Positions 1 to 13,095 of a stretch of DNA of 64,000 bases are shown here, piece by piece (position 1 is the first letter of the stretch; the number at the start of each line of letters is the position of its first letter). This DNA is from Saxidomus purpurata (taxonomy: Eukaryota; Mollusca; Bivalvia; Venerida; Veneridae), in contig JAFMSR010000008.1 in the NCBI GenBank assembly GCA_022818135.1, forward strand, positions 25,623,488-25,687,487. The letters are read 5' to 3'. Under the pieces are notes generated by a model. It ran no database searches. It saw nothing but the letters and a program-made list of their open reading frames with translations, and was not told the origin of the DNA. The position numbers and the translations under genes were made by a program.

Positions 1-734
1 CGACATCTCCTCTGAAACCACTGGGCCTGGGTTGTGATTTTACTTGTATATATAAAGCTCTATCAAACATGTTCAAAGAATTCCATTCCATGCAGAACTC
101 TGGTTGCTGTGACAACAATTAGAAATACCAGAGCTAAGATATTTGGCATATGAGTGTTCAAATCATGCACCCTGGGTCAAAATTGACCCCACCCAGGGTT
201 TGTTTGACTTTACAAGATCTACGCTAAAACCACAAGGAAATATTTAAAAATCTACTATGAAATCACAAGACCTTGAGCTCAGAACATTGCCTAGTTGACC
301 TCTACCAAGAGTGTACAAATTATGACCCCTTGGTCAAAATTGACCCTACCCAGGGTTCACTTGATTTTGCATAGGCTTATAGAGGAAAAACTTTAAAACA
401 CGCTCTCTGAAACCACAAGGAAATCTTTAAAAAAAATCTTCAATGAAACCACAAGGTCTTGAGCTTAGAGCATTGCCTAGTACTGTTGACCTCTACCAAA
501 ATTGTTCAAATCATGACCCCCATGTCAAAATTGACCCGGTGGGGGGAGGGGTCACTTGATTTCACATAGGCTTATTACATTGAAAATCTTCTTATCTTAC
601 ATCACAGGATGTTCAAGACAGGTGATGTCAAACAGGACCCCCCCATTGGTCAAAATGGATCCTTTCTGCAATGCCATTGTTGACCTTATATGATAGCTAG
701 GAGAGCAATATGTGGCCATCTTAGACCTGTTGTT
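1..734 (+). repeat. hairpin-headed repeat element, 3' portion (cut by window edge)
   Basis: The first 120 nt match the copy at about 30730-30850 closely (shared AATTCCATTCCATGCAGAAC). Three to four degenerate units of about 150-190 bp each carry a GACC...GGTCAAAATTGACCC core (about 168, 321 and 513). The end, TGGCCATCTTAGACCTGTTG, resembles the other copies' GGCCATCTTGCCCTCTTGTT terminus. No coding capacity. Confidence 0.7.
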
Positions 735-2324
735 AACATTTTATTCTTCATTTTGTAATAAAACGAGAGTTTTCGGAAAGTAGTTGCTTGATCTAATAGT
801 TTCTGTTTTGCTCAAGGGAGAAATTTCAATAGAAAATTTTAAGTGGAGCATAAAATCTAGGATACGGGAGATAATTACTTCTCTGCAGGAAAGTGCTACA
901 ATGCCTATTTTGAGCTTCTGGTTAAGCCATGTTAGAGAATTGACAGATTAAGCAAGGAGCACAAACATTTCGTTAAACAAAGGCAATCAAAGGCATAGTG
1001 TAAAACATAATCCATGTGAACTTAAATTCTGTGAGACTAGTGGCAGGCATTGACCCCAGGGGGAGGGGACTTAGAGAAGTAGTATGTCAGAGTTGCCAAG
1101 GTTTTTTCATGTTTTCATACTAAGGCAAAGTATCGACAGATTTTACAATGTTATTCATACTCTTTAAAGAAGCTAGCCATTAAGCATATGTATCAACATA
1201 CTTATCAACCCTGAGGCCTTCTATTAATAATAATAATACACAATGAATCTATAGGAAAAGTAATTTTTAAACCAATGGCTCATCCATGAAAAGGCGAAAT
1301 GTTGACAAAACTTCTCCATCAGGTCACAAAGTCTGGGCTGAACCCTAAATGGTTTTTGGTTTCAAACACTTGAAATCTAAACATATAAACATAATTATAT
1401 TATAGCAGTCCCGTCAAACCAAGCTCACCAACATTTTCGCCAGATCTTCTCAAATTGCTATTTAGATTTTTACTTGTTGTTTTTCACCAGAAAGTGTGAA
1501 CGAGCAGCTTTAATGGTCAGTCTCCTGAGATATAGGAAACTGGGAATTAAAATGCAGTTTCTGCTGGCAAACCTCATACTGTTTCTGAAAACAGCTTTAA
1601 TTAACAAGACAAATTGTCAATAAAATACATCCCAGTTTCTCTTGGATAATGTTTAATAGTTAGTGTCAAAAGAATGCCGAGATTTTATACCCAGCAAATT
1701 CAAGTATTGGTGTCCATGCACCAAATTATGCAGGCACTTTTCTGCTGAAATGTAACTTAGTAGCAAGCATAACAACAGGTCTGATTTCTCTGACCAAAAG
1801 CTATTTACAGGTTATTACCCTATAAAAGAGGAATGACTTCATGGTCAATCACCCAACAAAGTTCTTATTTGTTATTCTGTATATATAATTGATACATAAG
1901 TAGGGTTACAGTATATTTATTCAGAAGTTCTGTCATGGTTTTGTGATGATTACCCTATGGTGAAAGGCCATCAAATAGTGGACTTCATCATCTGAATCCT
2001 ATAACACACCACACAGAAAATTTCTCTTCTACCAAAACATAATTATGCTGTATAATACTAATAGCTGCCAGTGTATAGATTGTAAAATGTTCTCAGAGAA
2101 TTTCATGCAATTTGTGACAGGATATTTGTTTCATTTAACTCTAGTTCGTGGAATAATGATATCTTTAATCAATTTTAAAAGATTTTATCCCCTGAAAATG
2201 TCATCCAATTATCCGTTCAAAGTATTGAAATACATTACCATAACTAGTTACCTTTGCTCTTTGGTTCCATTAGAGATAAATTAGCATAAAAGCTCTTTCA
2301 TAACTGTCTTAAGTTTTCAGCAGA
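735..2324. other. no recognised feature
   Basis: AT-rich sequence with short TAA-rich microsatellites near 1220. Open frames here are short, with codon content like the background. Confidence 0.6.
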
Positions 2325-2545
2325 CTGACTCTAAGGAGGATGGAGTGGCTACAGTTGCCGACACGTAACCTCTCTTTTAAAATAATGAAAGATTCTTAGT
2401 TTGAGCTCCAATAATGCCCGTGTTTCTTTATCGGAGAAAGAATGAGGAGTCTTAAGTACTTGTCCTTTCCAAGAATGATGGTTAGGTTAACTGCCTGTCC
2501 GTACATGACTCAAATACTGGTGACCCAAGAAAATGGTAAACTTAT
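2325..2545 (+). repeat. diverged copy of a tRNA-derived SINE
   Basis: The right half (AGGAGTCTTA, then CCAAGAATGA and GGTTAACTGCC) aligns with the SINE body at 22990-23050 (GGAGTCTTATACTGG, CCCAAGAAAG, GGTAAACTGCC). The tRNA-like head is badly decayed. Confidence 0.4.
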
Positions 2546-4529
2546 TAGAAAGTACAAAATTACCAAGCAATATTCACTGTTTTACGTCTTGAGTTTGGAA
2601 TAAAAAAATGATAATGGTGAAAGAGGTGAAAACAAGCAGATAATTCTGTCAGAAATTATGGTACTCTCCATTGTAAAATTACCTCCCTTAGTGACCCCAT
2701 TGTTGGGTCTCACTTGTGAGCTAAATAATTTTTTTAGAAGTAACCAAAAAAACTCATGCATTAGGAACCAGAGTTGGTTTAGATGAAATTTCATAAAGAT
2801 TTGTTAACTAGTTCGTTAGTTATAGCAAAATATGTGTTAGAAGTGTTAGAAAATAGGACCATCACCAGTAAACTATAGAATCTGTATAGTGTTTCTTAGT
2901 GAAAATTTGATAATTCTGCACATATCCCAAGGGGTGAATCACTTGCCTTCAGCAGGTTAAGAGTTAATTCCCCTTATTTAGGTAAATTTGTTGCTGACAG
3001 GTTGTATCAGACTCTGTAATTGACAGCAAACCATGTTTATTGCAGAACCATGCTTGACTGGCCTGACAGCACAGCTAAATCTGAAAACATGTGACATTTG
3101 CAGACTGGTAACTGACATGCAAGGATTTAGACTGGTCTTCAGATGTGGGAAACTTGCAGACTGATTCATATGTGTGCAAGGGCTTTTGGACTGGTCCACA
3201 TTACGACTCCTACGAACTGATGCTGAAATGAGGTGTTTAGAGCAGCATGGATTTTGAAGGAAATGCTGTAGCACAAAGGTATGTATCAGAAAACCTAGAC
3301 TAGGGTTTGATAAATTTCACTTGAAATGAAATATTCTACATGGAGTGATGTAATAAAAATTTCTTGAGCAACCCGTGACCTGCTTCCATTGTTGATTGGT
3401 TAAAGTTTATGTGAAATCAATCAACCTTTTATGAAGAATATTAATCCAGCAGAGATAACTATAGCACCTTTGCAAGATAGTAATTAATGAGGTGTATGCA
3501 AAAGATGAATATGTGTGATTGACAAAATCCTATAACAGGCAAACCACACACTTGTGTGTCAAAAAGCACATAACAGGGACATCGGTGTCCTGTTGACACA
3601 TTTCTAGTCGAATTAGGATCTTGGGTGAGCCAAGCTACCATCTCTCCATATGGGAGTGTAGTTGACAGTTGTTACAGGAATCTAGTACTGGAATGCTAGG
3701 GTAAACTGTTAAAAGAGTTATCTGCTTGGATTTCGCAGGCTGTTCATGATACTAATAGTCACTGGTGGCAAATAAAGAAGAACTTTCCTACTACGGAATA
3801 AGAGTTTAAAATAGGGAAATACGAAGTTAGAGCCGACATAATTTATTCTGGTACAAGAGAAAGAGAGTAATGTCAGATTTTAATCCATTTATAAGATTGT
3901 TCCATGCTAAATAATAGTCGCAGTCATGGTTAAGGCTCTCTTGGGAGTCCAGTATAAATGTGTCTGGTCCAAATTGACAGTCAGAGAGCATAAGTCAAAA
4001 AAAACCTACATTGATCAATATCAACCTGTCATTCTATGGGTAAATTGACATGGCAGTTTTGGAGATAATAATGTTATTAAGCAAAAGGGGGCAGCTTTCA
4101 TGTACTGGATGTTAATATTTTATATTCAAACATGGCTGAGGACTTATGCTTTATACTATATTCTGCAATAAATGACAGATAGAGTGCAGATCCATACCAC
4201 GGGAGAAAGTTGATATGATGCTGATAGCTTCATTGATAGCTTCATTGAATAGACATCAGAATAAAAAGTAGGCGAATGCATTTCTTTCGCTTTTTATTTA
4301 GTGGTTTTTAGTCATGTAAGATTTAGAATTGAAATCACGTCCATTCAAAAATTGTTTATTGGGTAATAAACAATTGTTCGTCTATAATTGTGCATGAGTA
4401 TTCAAATACAATTTACCCATGTGGTTTCAGGTGAAGATATTTCTCTGTTATAGAAAAAATTTGAGGACTATTATTTGGCAACAGCCAAATTTAATTTGAT
4501 AAAAGTTTGCAACTTTTAAGCAGTACCAT
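2546..4529. other. upstream sequence without a recognised gene
   Basis: The only item of note is 3047-3278: a GC-richer stretch bounded by TTTATTGCAG and AAAG|GTATGT, which could be an untranslated first or second exon of the TRMT9B gene. This rests on splice-like ends only. Confidence 0.35.
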
Positions 4530-4725
4530 TCTAGTGGCAACTGATTCTGCCATTGTGATCAGTGTAGATCATGATCAGGCCCCCACATCTGTACAGTCAT
4601 GATCTGCACTGTTTGCTTTTCAATCTGTTAAGTTTCAGTGAGCACATCTTCAAACAATAAATGGTACTGTCCAAATTGAAAGGTGGACAAGTCAATTTTA
4701 GAAATTTAATAGGGAAATGGTTAAT
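4530..4725 (+). repeat. GATCATGATC palindromic dispersed repeat, copy 1
   Basis: GTGTAGATCATGATCAG and TCATGATCTGCACTG face each other across about 20 nt. They are followed by a conserved tail (TTTCAGTGAGCAC, AATGGTACTGTCC, AATTGAAAGGTGGACAAG) that recurs in the other copies. Confidence 0.7.
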
Positions 4726-5039
4726 AATCTTGAATTGCAACAGCTGCTGCTGTCTACCTGCTATACTGTTGGGAATTTTTGTGTCTGTCTAGTATGTTAC
4801 CAGTTTTAGAGAAGTGGAAAGTAAAAGGACTTTTATTTGTTTAGCTGCATGAAACTGAAAATGTTTTAGTGTACAAAGACTGAAAGAATCAATGAAACCG
4901 TCAGCTTCAAATGGGGGGATTTATTGACTGCCCTTGACAAATGAAGAAATGTTTGTTTTCTTAATCAATTTTTCGAGGATTGTTTGAATTTTTAGAGTAG
5001 TTTGAAACTTGAACCTTTGGATCAATATAGTTTTAACAT

Positions 5040-5235
5040 GCTGGTGGCAAGTGATATTGCCACTTGTATAAATATATTAATCAGCCTGCTCAACAATATG
5101 GTGTGATCATGATCTGCAATGTTACCTGTTATGGTCAGTAAGTGGTCAGTCAGCTGCCATATGAACAATTACATTGGCACTGTTCTGATTGAAAGATGGA
5201 CTGACCTGTTTTAGAATATAAGCAAAATTAGGGTT
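5040..5235 (+). repeat. GATCATGATC palindromic dispersed repeat, copy 2
   Basis: GTGATCATGATCTGCAATG is followed by CAGTAAGTGGTCAG, then GATTGAAAGATGGAC, TTTTAGAATAT and GGGTTA. Same order of blocks as copy 1, lying 500 bp away in the same orientation. Confidence 0.6.
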
Positions 5236-5268
5236 ACTGTACTTTTGTTATTAGTCATTATACTTCAC

Positions 5269-5340
5269 TAGGCCATCATTAAAAAAATGTTGGTTTGCGG
5301 TGCTCCGACCCACAATTTTGGGGTGGGTAGGTAGGTAGGG

Positions 5341-5371
<31 letters not shown>

Positions 5372-7024
5372 GACAAAGGCAAGTAGTTCTATATGAACCA
5401 GTCTGATGTAAGGGGCATGCATATTTTAGATAACAGACTGGAATTCAAAATTAACCATTTTATTAATTTCAGATACATGTGTACACATTAATTCTTTCAG
5501 AAGTCTTTTAATAATGGGTCTCTCAGAGTCCCAGGGTTTGCAATACAACACGGTGGGTCTGTATAATAACTTTGGCATTTTTTTCAAGTTTAATGTGTAA
5601 CATTTTCATCAATATCAATCCCCCGTTAATGTCAAATACATCAAACCAGTGCTTTTTCTGGATTTCCGTATAGCAATTTTATAACCGAAGTCACCTTTTC
5701 TTCACCAGTAGCTCTATAATATTTGGACATTAAACAGAAAATGTGATATCTTCCGAAATTGGAAGCGCTGCCATTTTGACTTTGTATGCGTAATGAAAAA
5801 GCATCTAATTACATTTTTATACAGTGAATAATCTAGGTTTTGATTTATATATTAGTCCTAAGACCATTTAAAACAAGAGTCCCTTTCCAAAAGTCAGAAA
5901 ATAGAATCGGACATCCTAGAAATTACTTCTTTCATGTCAAACTTATACGGTAATGTGTTAATTTTTCTCCAATATAATTGTTTCTAAAAGTATTGAGTTA
6001 CTGAAAATATTAATTACCTTTTACGTAGATTTAAAATATTTATTTCGTAAAAAATCGCTGTAATTAGTTGATGTTTAGTTCTCCAATTATCATTTGGCAC
6101 TGCCTGAACGTCGGGGGGGAGGTGTGAAAATACAGCAATTTCATAAAGTACAAAATAATTACATGTCAACTTTGAAATTTGAGCTATGTGACACCACTGT
6201 TTGAGTAACGTTTGACAAAGTATTTTCAATTAACTAAATTAACATTTATAAGTTCCAACTTTCTTTGATCTTGATAAACGTTAGTTCATAACAAATCTTG
6301 CGCTACAATTTTGTCTAAGAACAATTTTTTTGTACAATGTATTTACTTTAAAGAATTACCTTTGCCGAATAAAATAATTTCAAATCGACTTAACTTTTAC
6401 TCATTAAAGCCGCAGGTGTTACAAGTTGAATCAATTCAGGTTTTGTTTGATCCAAGCTTCTCACGTGGCATTAAAAAGACCAATATTTTGACAGGTCTGA
6501 TTATTTTGGATTATAAAAACTAGTTTGGAATAGACAATGTATAAAATGAGTAAGTTTTATTTGGTTATGCACTATATCAAGCTATACAAATTTGATAAAT
6601 GTACAAAAGTAAAAATATACGGTATACAAATTTTCACGTGAAATAATCTAATTTTATGTCCTGTTTGTGTTGAAAAACTTAAAGTACCGCGATTTTACAC
6701 CCATGAAGTGCCACTTTTAACGATTTATGCAAAATGCTTCTAAATACGTGGAAACGCAAGTCTGTGGCGATATTCTTTATACAAACGCGCGACATATACC
6801 CAAGTCTCCAGCACTTTCAGTCCTTTGATTGTTATTAAATCATTAGCTCTTTCATTTTTTAAAATCCCTTTGTCATCTAGATTATTCACTAATAAAAAGT
6901 GAAAAACCCTGGACCAAATTTTCGAAATGGGACCAAATTAAAAAATCCAGTAGTATTATAAAAAGATAGTAGGCTAATTTCGGTTATGCTTATCACCGCA
7001 AACCAAAATTTTGTAATGGCCCTA
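5269..7024. mobile_element. non-coding DNA transposon with about 30-bp terminal inverted repeats
   Basis: The left end TAGGCCATCATT...GGTTTGCGGTG matches the reverse complement of the right end (CACCGCAAACC...AATGGCCCTA), with a few mismatches over about 32 bp. Length 1.76 kb. Inside the left end come GGGTGGGTAGGTAGGTAGGG and a 23-T run (5343-5365). No transposase frame is present, so it is non-autonomous or decayed. Right-end internal sequence GGACCAAATT is repeated twice. Confidence 0.65.
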
Positions 7025-7204
7025 CTGGACAAAATAATAGTATAATAATCTCTTATATATTACATCAGAAGAAATATATATAAACATACTTTTTCATTGA
7101 CATAATATTGCACTTAATACCAAAACTTCTGATTATCACCAAGATTATACAGAAAAGAACATGTAGAAATGAGAAAGATTTTGTTTGTGCAGCATTTGAT
7201 TATA

Positions 7205-7525
7205 TTTATTAGTCCCCTACCCATTTAACCGGATGTGACTATTATGTTAAATCTCTGTCTGTCTGTCTGTCCGTTATGACCCTGGTTGCCTGCTTAAAAC
7301 AGGTTTGACTGAATTTTGAATGAAGGTTTAGAAAATGAATAACTGCAAACTATACACCCCTGAAACTTTGAAAGTATGTTGCTTTCAGATAGTTTTTTTC
7401 ATGTGCCCTACATACATCCTGATCGAGTTCCTGGAAGGATTCTCATGAAACTTTGGTCGTGTGTTCTACATATCAAACGAATGTGTGATGGCAGAGTCTT
7501 TCTGCGCTTTCGGCGCTTTGATTTA
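7205..7525 (+). repeat. TAGTCCCCT-headed dispersed repeat
   Basis: Begins TTATTAGTCCCCTACCC and continues with the CTGTCTGTCTGTCTGTCCGT pyrimidine tract typical of a bivalve repeat I recognise. It appears to end near the small hairpin GCGCTTTCGGCGC (about 7505). Confidence 0.5.
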
Positions 7526-9012
7526 TAAGATGCTTGAATTAATAAAAAAATGTTTACCGGTATATCGATGGATTGACCAACCTATGAATTTTACAAAAAT
7601 TAGTGCCCTTAGATGAACCTTCATAGTTTTGTAGCATTATATGGATAAGGGTAAGTTGTGGACTGTAAAATGAATATTCTTTACAGAAATTTTCTAGAAA
7701 TCAAAATAAGCAGATTTGATATTTTTCATCCTTTAAATAGATATTGCTTTCAACAAAAGAATTCAGCTTTTTATAGGGTCTTTAATCTTAATTATACTGG
7801 TTAGTGAAAGAAAGATGTTTCACAGTTTTTCCAGAAAGTGCCAAAATACCATATTGTTCTCCAAATCCTATCAGAACTCCAAAATGGTCTTTTCAGGTTT
7901 ACGTTATGTCTTAAATTAAGACATGGACATGCCAAACGTAAGCCTTCCTTAAGCAGATTAAGTGCTGTAGTGCTTATCTTGATGAAAAAAAAATAGTGTC
8001 TGCAAAATACACGTTTCGTGTTTATGTTGTTTTTCTTTGTTTCACTTGGGCATTTTGATGGAATCAGTGGACATTAGCCAATATTTATATGCCACCATCT
8101 GAGAAAATGATCTTGATTTTCCTGACTATATTGGGGAATATGGTACAGCCTTAAAAAATATGGTTAAGATAATGAGTGCGGGTATTGGGAAAAGCATAAT
8201 TTATAGCAAAATGTTACAAATATTTCCCAGACGCTAGCTTGTAATTGAGTGGCATAGCAGCAGATTTGTTTCAAACAAATTGATTCCTATTGATTATTTC
8301 CCGCCATTTTTCACAGGTTTGGAATAAGAGTGAGAATGTACCAGTATTCTACCAACAACTGCCTTGAGGGATTACGGCTTTGTGATCTATTTGGATATGA
8401 GCTGACATTCAACTTGCGACGACCAATTTGCGGAATTTAGCAGAGTTGGAACTAAGCAGGGTTGGTATAGTTTATATTTTATATATCATCATTTTTAGAA
8501 TTAGTACTGTTGGTATTTATTGCTAGTAAATGTAGTATTATTAGAAATCTTTGATCGCTAAACAAAAACTTCTCCAAAAATGAATTTATGCCATTAAATA
8601 GATGGTATTTGTAATATTAAAATATGATGTACAAATTTATAGTACATGTGACTTGTGAACAACCACTGAGTTGAATTGGAAAGGATTTTTATCACATTTT
8701 AGTGTTACTTGTCATAATTTTCTTTCTAGTTATTCAAACAGCAATAGTTGTTTTAAAGTCTTTAAATTTAGAGATAGAGTAAACTTTTTTTTATAGTAGT
8801 GGCATGTGTATAGTACAGATATAAAACATATGAATATAATTCATATTACAATTAAAATATAAATTGAACAAATTATTTAAATTCGGTATTACTTAATATT
8901 TATGAAGTTGGACATAGTTGAAGTTTGGAAAAGTTATGGTATCAGATGATTGTCTTTCCTAAAAAAATTTATTAATATATAGATACATTTGAGATATATA
9001 CATTTAAGTATA
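7526..9012. other. no recognised feature
   Basis: AT-rich sequence with no open frame of note and no recognised repeat; only short A and T runs. Confidence 0.6.
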
Positions 9013-9705
9013 ACCACGGACCTATATACACATGGATTGGCAACTCTCGTATCTTCTATACAAGTTCAGCCTTTATCACAGAGGCGAGATTTTTGTGAGA
9101 TTTTAGCATCGATGGATAATATCCGAGGTTTGCCGAAACGAAACTCGCAGGGTCCACCGTCCCCATCTTGAAAAATAATCAAATTTAATCGTGTCTTCTT
9201 CAATATTTATGGCTCAATAGTTTTGTTTTTTTTTTTAAGAAACATTAGTCTCATTCCAACCTATATCGTTTTTCGTAATGCGTAACTTTTATCGATTTTG
9301 TATGTTGAAAATTTTGTCAGCGCGATGTAGAATGAAGCTTCCCGCCGCCTCCATCTTGGAACGATCGGGAAAAAGGGTAAACAATAAATCAAATTGAATC
9401 GTGTCTACTTCAATATGTATGGCTCAAAAGTTTGTATTTTACTTTGTTTATGCAACTTTTGTCTTATTTCAAGCAAATCTTTTTTCGTAAAGGCGGGAAA
9501 CTGTTATCGATTTTGTTTGTTGAAAATTTTGTCAAGTCTGGCGGCACCTGCCGAATATCACAAATCGGAAAATTCCGAAAAATTTCCGAAAACAGGGCGG
9601 GGGGCGGGGGGGGGGGGGGAGGGAAGCATGATGGGTAACATTTACTCCGATATCGCATTATCGATTTTCGGAAGTTGCCAAGCCATGTGTATATAGGTCC
9701 GTGGT
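9013..9705. mobile_element. MITE-like element with 32-bp TIRs and an internal duplication
   Basis: ACCACGGACCTATATACACA at the left end is matched by the right end read in reverse, with one mismatch over 32 bp (ATGGATTGG against ATGGCTTGG). Both flanks carry ATA, a possible target duplication. Inside, a unit of about 208 bp is repeated twice (blocks starting near 9178 and 9386, each with CGTGTCT, CTTCAATAT and TATGGCTCAA). A G-rich tract lies at 9597-9620. No protein. Confidence 0.75.
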
Positions 9706-11017
9706 ATAACAGCATTAGCGTTTAAAAACAGCATTAATTAAATGCAAAATTGCAAACATATTTTAATACTATGTTTTGTTAGTCATGTTTGAGTACAGGC
9801 GTTAGGAAGTATAAAGTAAAAAAAAAAGAAAAAAAAATGATGAAAGTTGGACCAAAAGTATAGAAAGTATGGTCATAATAGTCAACTTAAATTTGTTTCT
9901 TTAATATCTAGAGTATGTTTTAACCATAGAGAGTTTTCATATTGTTTAAAGAAGAAGAAAAAACAGTGATCCCTCGACTACTAGTCCAGTGCATTACCAC
10001 TAGTCTATGGATCCACTTTTTGTATATCTCGATCACGATTTTGAAATCTTTTTATATATGACACATGCTGATTTAACAGCTGGTTGTTGCCATGGTGACA
10101 GGTAGTAACTGACACAAAATTTAATCACCAAGGTACTATAAATAATATAAATAAATGTCGGTTTTAGCTTACTATGGGAAGAATAAGGAACTTGTGTGTT
10201 GGCATCCATTTGCAAATTATTATAATGTAATATCTCAGATTATGGCAATTGTTTGACAAAGAAATTTTGGTTTAGTTTGTACATTGTATATACTTTACTA
10301 TCTTACGGGTTTCAGAAAATTAGGTGACCCTTCTTACTACAAATTACTTAAATAGAAATTTTGCTTCGACTTTTGCTTTATATCTCAGTAGCTAGGAATG
10401 AGATTGATTTGAAATTTCATTGAACTATGCCTTCAAACAAACTGTCGAGTTTGAATTGTAAACTGGGGAAATGGTTGGAAAATCAAATAAGTAATAGAGT
10501 ACTGTTTCCGAGAATAAACAAATGGAGCAAAGTTCTCTTACAGATTTGTGGCATGGCCAATTTCAAATACTACAACTTATACTTCAAACATAACTGTGAT
10601 CTATTTCATTCAGTCTATTGGTTTTCTTCCTTGTCTTTGATCTTCTAACTTTTCATTGGTCTTTTTCCTTTTCTTTGGGTTTCTTTTGCCTGTTTCTCTT
10701 CTTGTCATAAGTCTCCGCCTTTCAAAGCACACGCACCGCAGCTGTTACTTCCCCTTTCAGTTTACAGCAGAGCCAATCCAATCAAATTGCTATGAGGAGT
10801 TTGCCTTACTAAAAGTGGCAAATGTGATGTTTTTTAGCTCATTTCTTCAAAGCCCCAGTCCCTTTTTGTTGTTTGAACTCTAAGGTAAAACTTAACATTT
10901 TGCAATATATATACCAAGCAGGTGTTTAAGTAGATTTTGAATTTGATAGTGTTTGCATATGTTAATTAACTATATTTCTTGTCAAAACCACTACCATGGC
11001 AACTGCTATTGATTGCA
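9706..11017. other. no recognised feature
   Basis: AT-rich; short open frames at 10427-10883 lack protein-like composition. No repeat family recognised. Confidence 0.55.
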
Positions 11018-11043
11018 GGTATGGTATGGTATGGTATGGTATG
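11018..11043 (+). repeat. (ATGGT)n microsatellite
   Basis: About five perfect ATGGT units in a row. Confidence 0.9.
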
Positions 11044-11361
11044 ATGAAAATAACAGCAGTTCATGACCTTTTTTCAATTTTTATTCACTATTATTATATT
11101 GTATGATTTTCATACACAATTTTGCAATTTGTACAATGTGGTGGATATGTATTTTCAGTTATGTATAATTATTATGATATTTCATTAAATTCAGCCAGTT
11201 GAACTTTATAATGTATATTGCAATCTTGATTTAGCAGCCTTTTGCACTAGGCAGCCGGTATCATTGAATCCTTACTAGCAGATTTAGATAAACACCCTTT
11301 TTAAGCAGGTTATAAATACCAATTTCATGTGGCCACTTTTGATATAGTCTGCAGGCTGGCT

Positions 11362-11517
11362 GTTTGCGACCATTAAAACCGTATATACGGTCGCAAATAT
11401 CAAAATCACTAAATAGTTATCCCTTTTCTAACGCACAATGTGTCTAAATGCGATAATTAAAACGCCGTTTGAAGTTTGCGACTATATATACGTTATTTAA
11501 TAGTCGCAAATTTAAAC
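11362..11517. repeat. pair of TTTGCGAC/GTCGCAAA hairpins
   Basis: Two inverted repeats with the same arms: TTTGCGAC...GTCGCAAA at 11363-11398 (loop includes the palindrome CCGTATATACGG) and again at 11475-11510. Confidence 0.6.
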
Positions 11518-11691
11518 AATGTCACCAATCAGAAACGACGTTACATCGGTACTATGTTAGAATGACCTTTATTTGTACCACTGACTGCTTTTTAATTCGA
11601 TAAGTACATTGTATAGCATAGTATCTTTTTCAATGATATTACAAAAATTAAGAAACGCTTTCTGGCAACTATTTAAGAAATAATAAATGCC

Positions 11692-11829
11692 TCCCTGTAT
11701 TTTATCGTTGAATAAAATATAGTCAGGAATTTGGATGCGTAGTAATTAAATCACGAGTGCGTAGCACGAGTGATTAATATTCGCATGCAAAGACTGACGT
11801 ATTTTATTCAACGATAAAATATAGGGAAC
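11692..11829. mobile_element. short palindromic MITE
   Basis: TCCCTGTATTTTATCGTTG at the left is mirrored by CAACGATAAAATATAGGGA at the right, with TIRs extending to about 28 bp. The centre holds the imperfect palindrome CACGAGTGCGTAGCACGAGTG. No coding potential. Confidence 0.7.
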
Positions 11830-13080
11830 AATTATTATTGATCAACCCGTTATTTTCTTTGAAAACAATCCCGAACTTTATTTAACGCGTAGTAGTACAC
11901 CATTGTAACCTTAAAACGCGAGATGACGATTGGACGCGCTTGTTTACATACGGTCATTCGTCATTTACCGCACGTCCGTTGCTTGGATAAAACGGCGTAT
12001 TATGTAAAATAAAATACAGGCTTTCCCTATATGTTTATATAGGAAAAGCAGCCGCTTGTGTTAGAATTTTCGTTAAACGACTTGAATACAAAAGAAAGGC
12101 ATATGTGAACATTGTTTTAGAGTGAATAGAACATGGTTATATCATTATCCTACCAGATAATTAATTTTACGACTTGTCATGCTAGTATATCTGTTAATTC
12201 AAAGTGATACTGGGACTTTAAACAGTGGATTTTCATCCTGAGGAATGAAAATTTAAAACCATTCTTTAGATATAAACGAGTAGAACAAGTACTCTAACTT
12301 ATATTTATTGCCTAACACACCCTTTTAGGGGTGAAAAGTGATCTCTCTCTCGGGGAATTTTTTTGTCTGTCTTTAAGAATTAATGCCTGCAATTCTCCAA
12401 AAGGCATCTGTAGAGAGGTTTCTCCGAGGAAAGTGGAACATATAATTGGTTTAACTTGGTCACAAGTGAGAAAATGAAAATTGGTTTAAAGTAATTACAC
12501 AAACCTATAACCAGCACACTCCGCTCGGAGAATAACACAGGAAGTGAGAAAAAGTACCTTTACCTTTGCCAGAAATTTCTTTCTTGAGCATGTATTATAC
12601 TGATTTGTTTTGGCTGAAAGAAATGATGTAAGAAGAGGTACATCTCCTGTGAGTTTGAATACATGTTCCCTATGTTGTGACATAAACCATCAACCATAGA
12701 TTGCCCCACAAAAAGAGAGTCACTAGGCCTTTCTTTCCTTGTGTTGGGAAAACCGTGATGTAACTCAAGTTCTATTTTCTAGCTATGTCACATTGTCATT
12801 GATACTGCTTCAATGTCTCAGAGCTTTTGTCAATCTTAGTCCTTCATTCTCAAGAGAACAAGTGTTTTATATGAAACTTCTATTTTGGTAAGGGCTGTCC
12901 CTTTTACTGCTGGGAACTATTATCAGAATACTTGTGTTGTTCAGTATTTGATAGCCAAACATAAAACAAGTTAAGGTTTTTGACTCGGGACATGCTAATT
13001 TTAAAAGTGCACCATCTTGCACTTATACTGTATTGTATAGAAACAATGTAGAAGTACTATGTTGCAATATTTTATTGTAG
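11830..13080. other. sequence immediately 5' of the first TRMT9B coding exon
   Basis: Intron or promoter-proximal sequence; a related ATAAAATACAGGC block at about 12005 suggests a further decayed end of the MITE. The final 30 nt form the acceptor for the exon at 13081. No other feature. Confidence 0.5.
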
Positions 13081-13095
13081 GTCCATTTAGAAGAG

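Noticed and set aside
9394..9715. Frames of 68-100 codons on both strands
   Set aside because: They lie within the TIR element and run through its G-rich tract.
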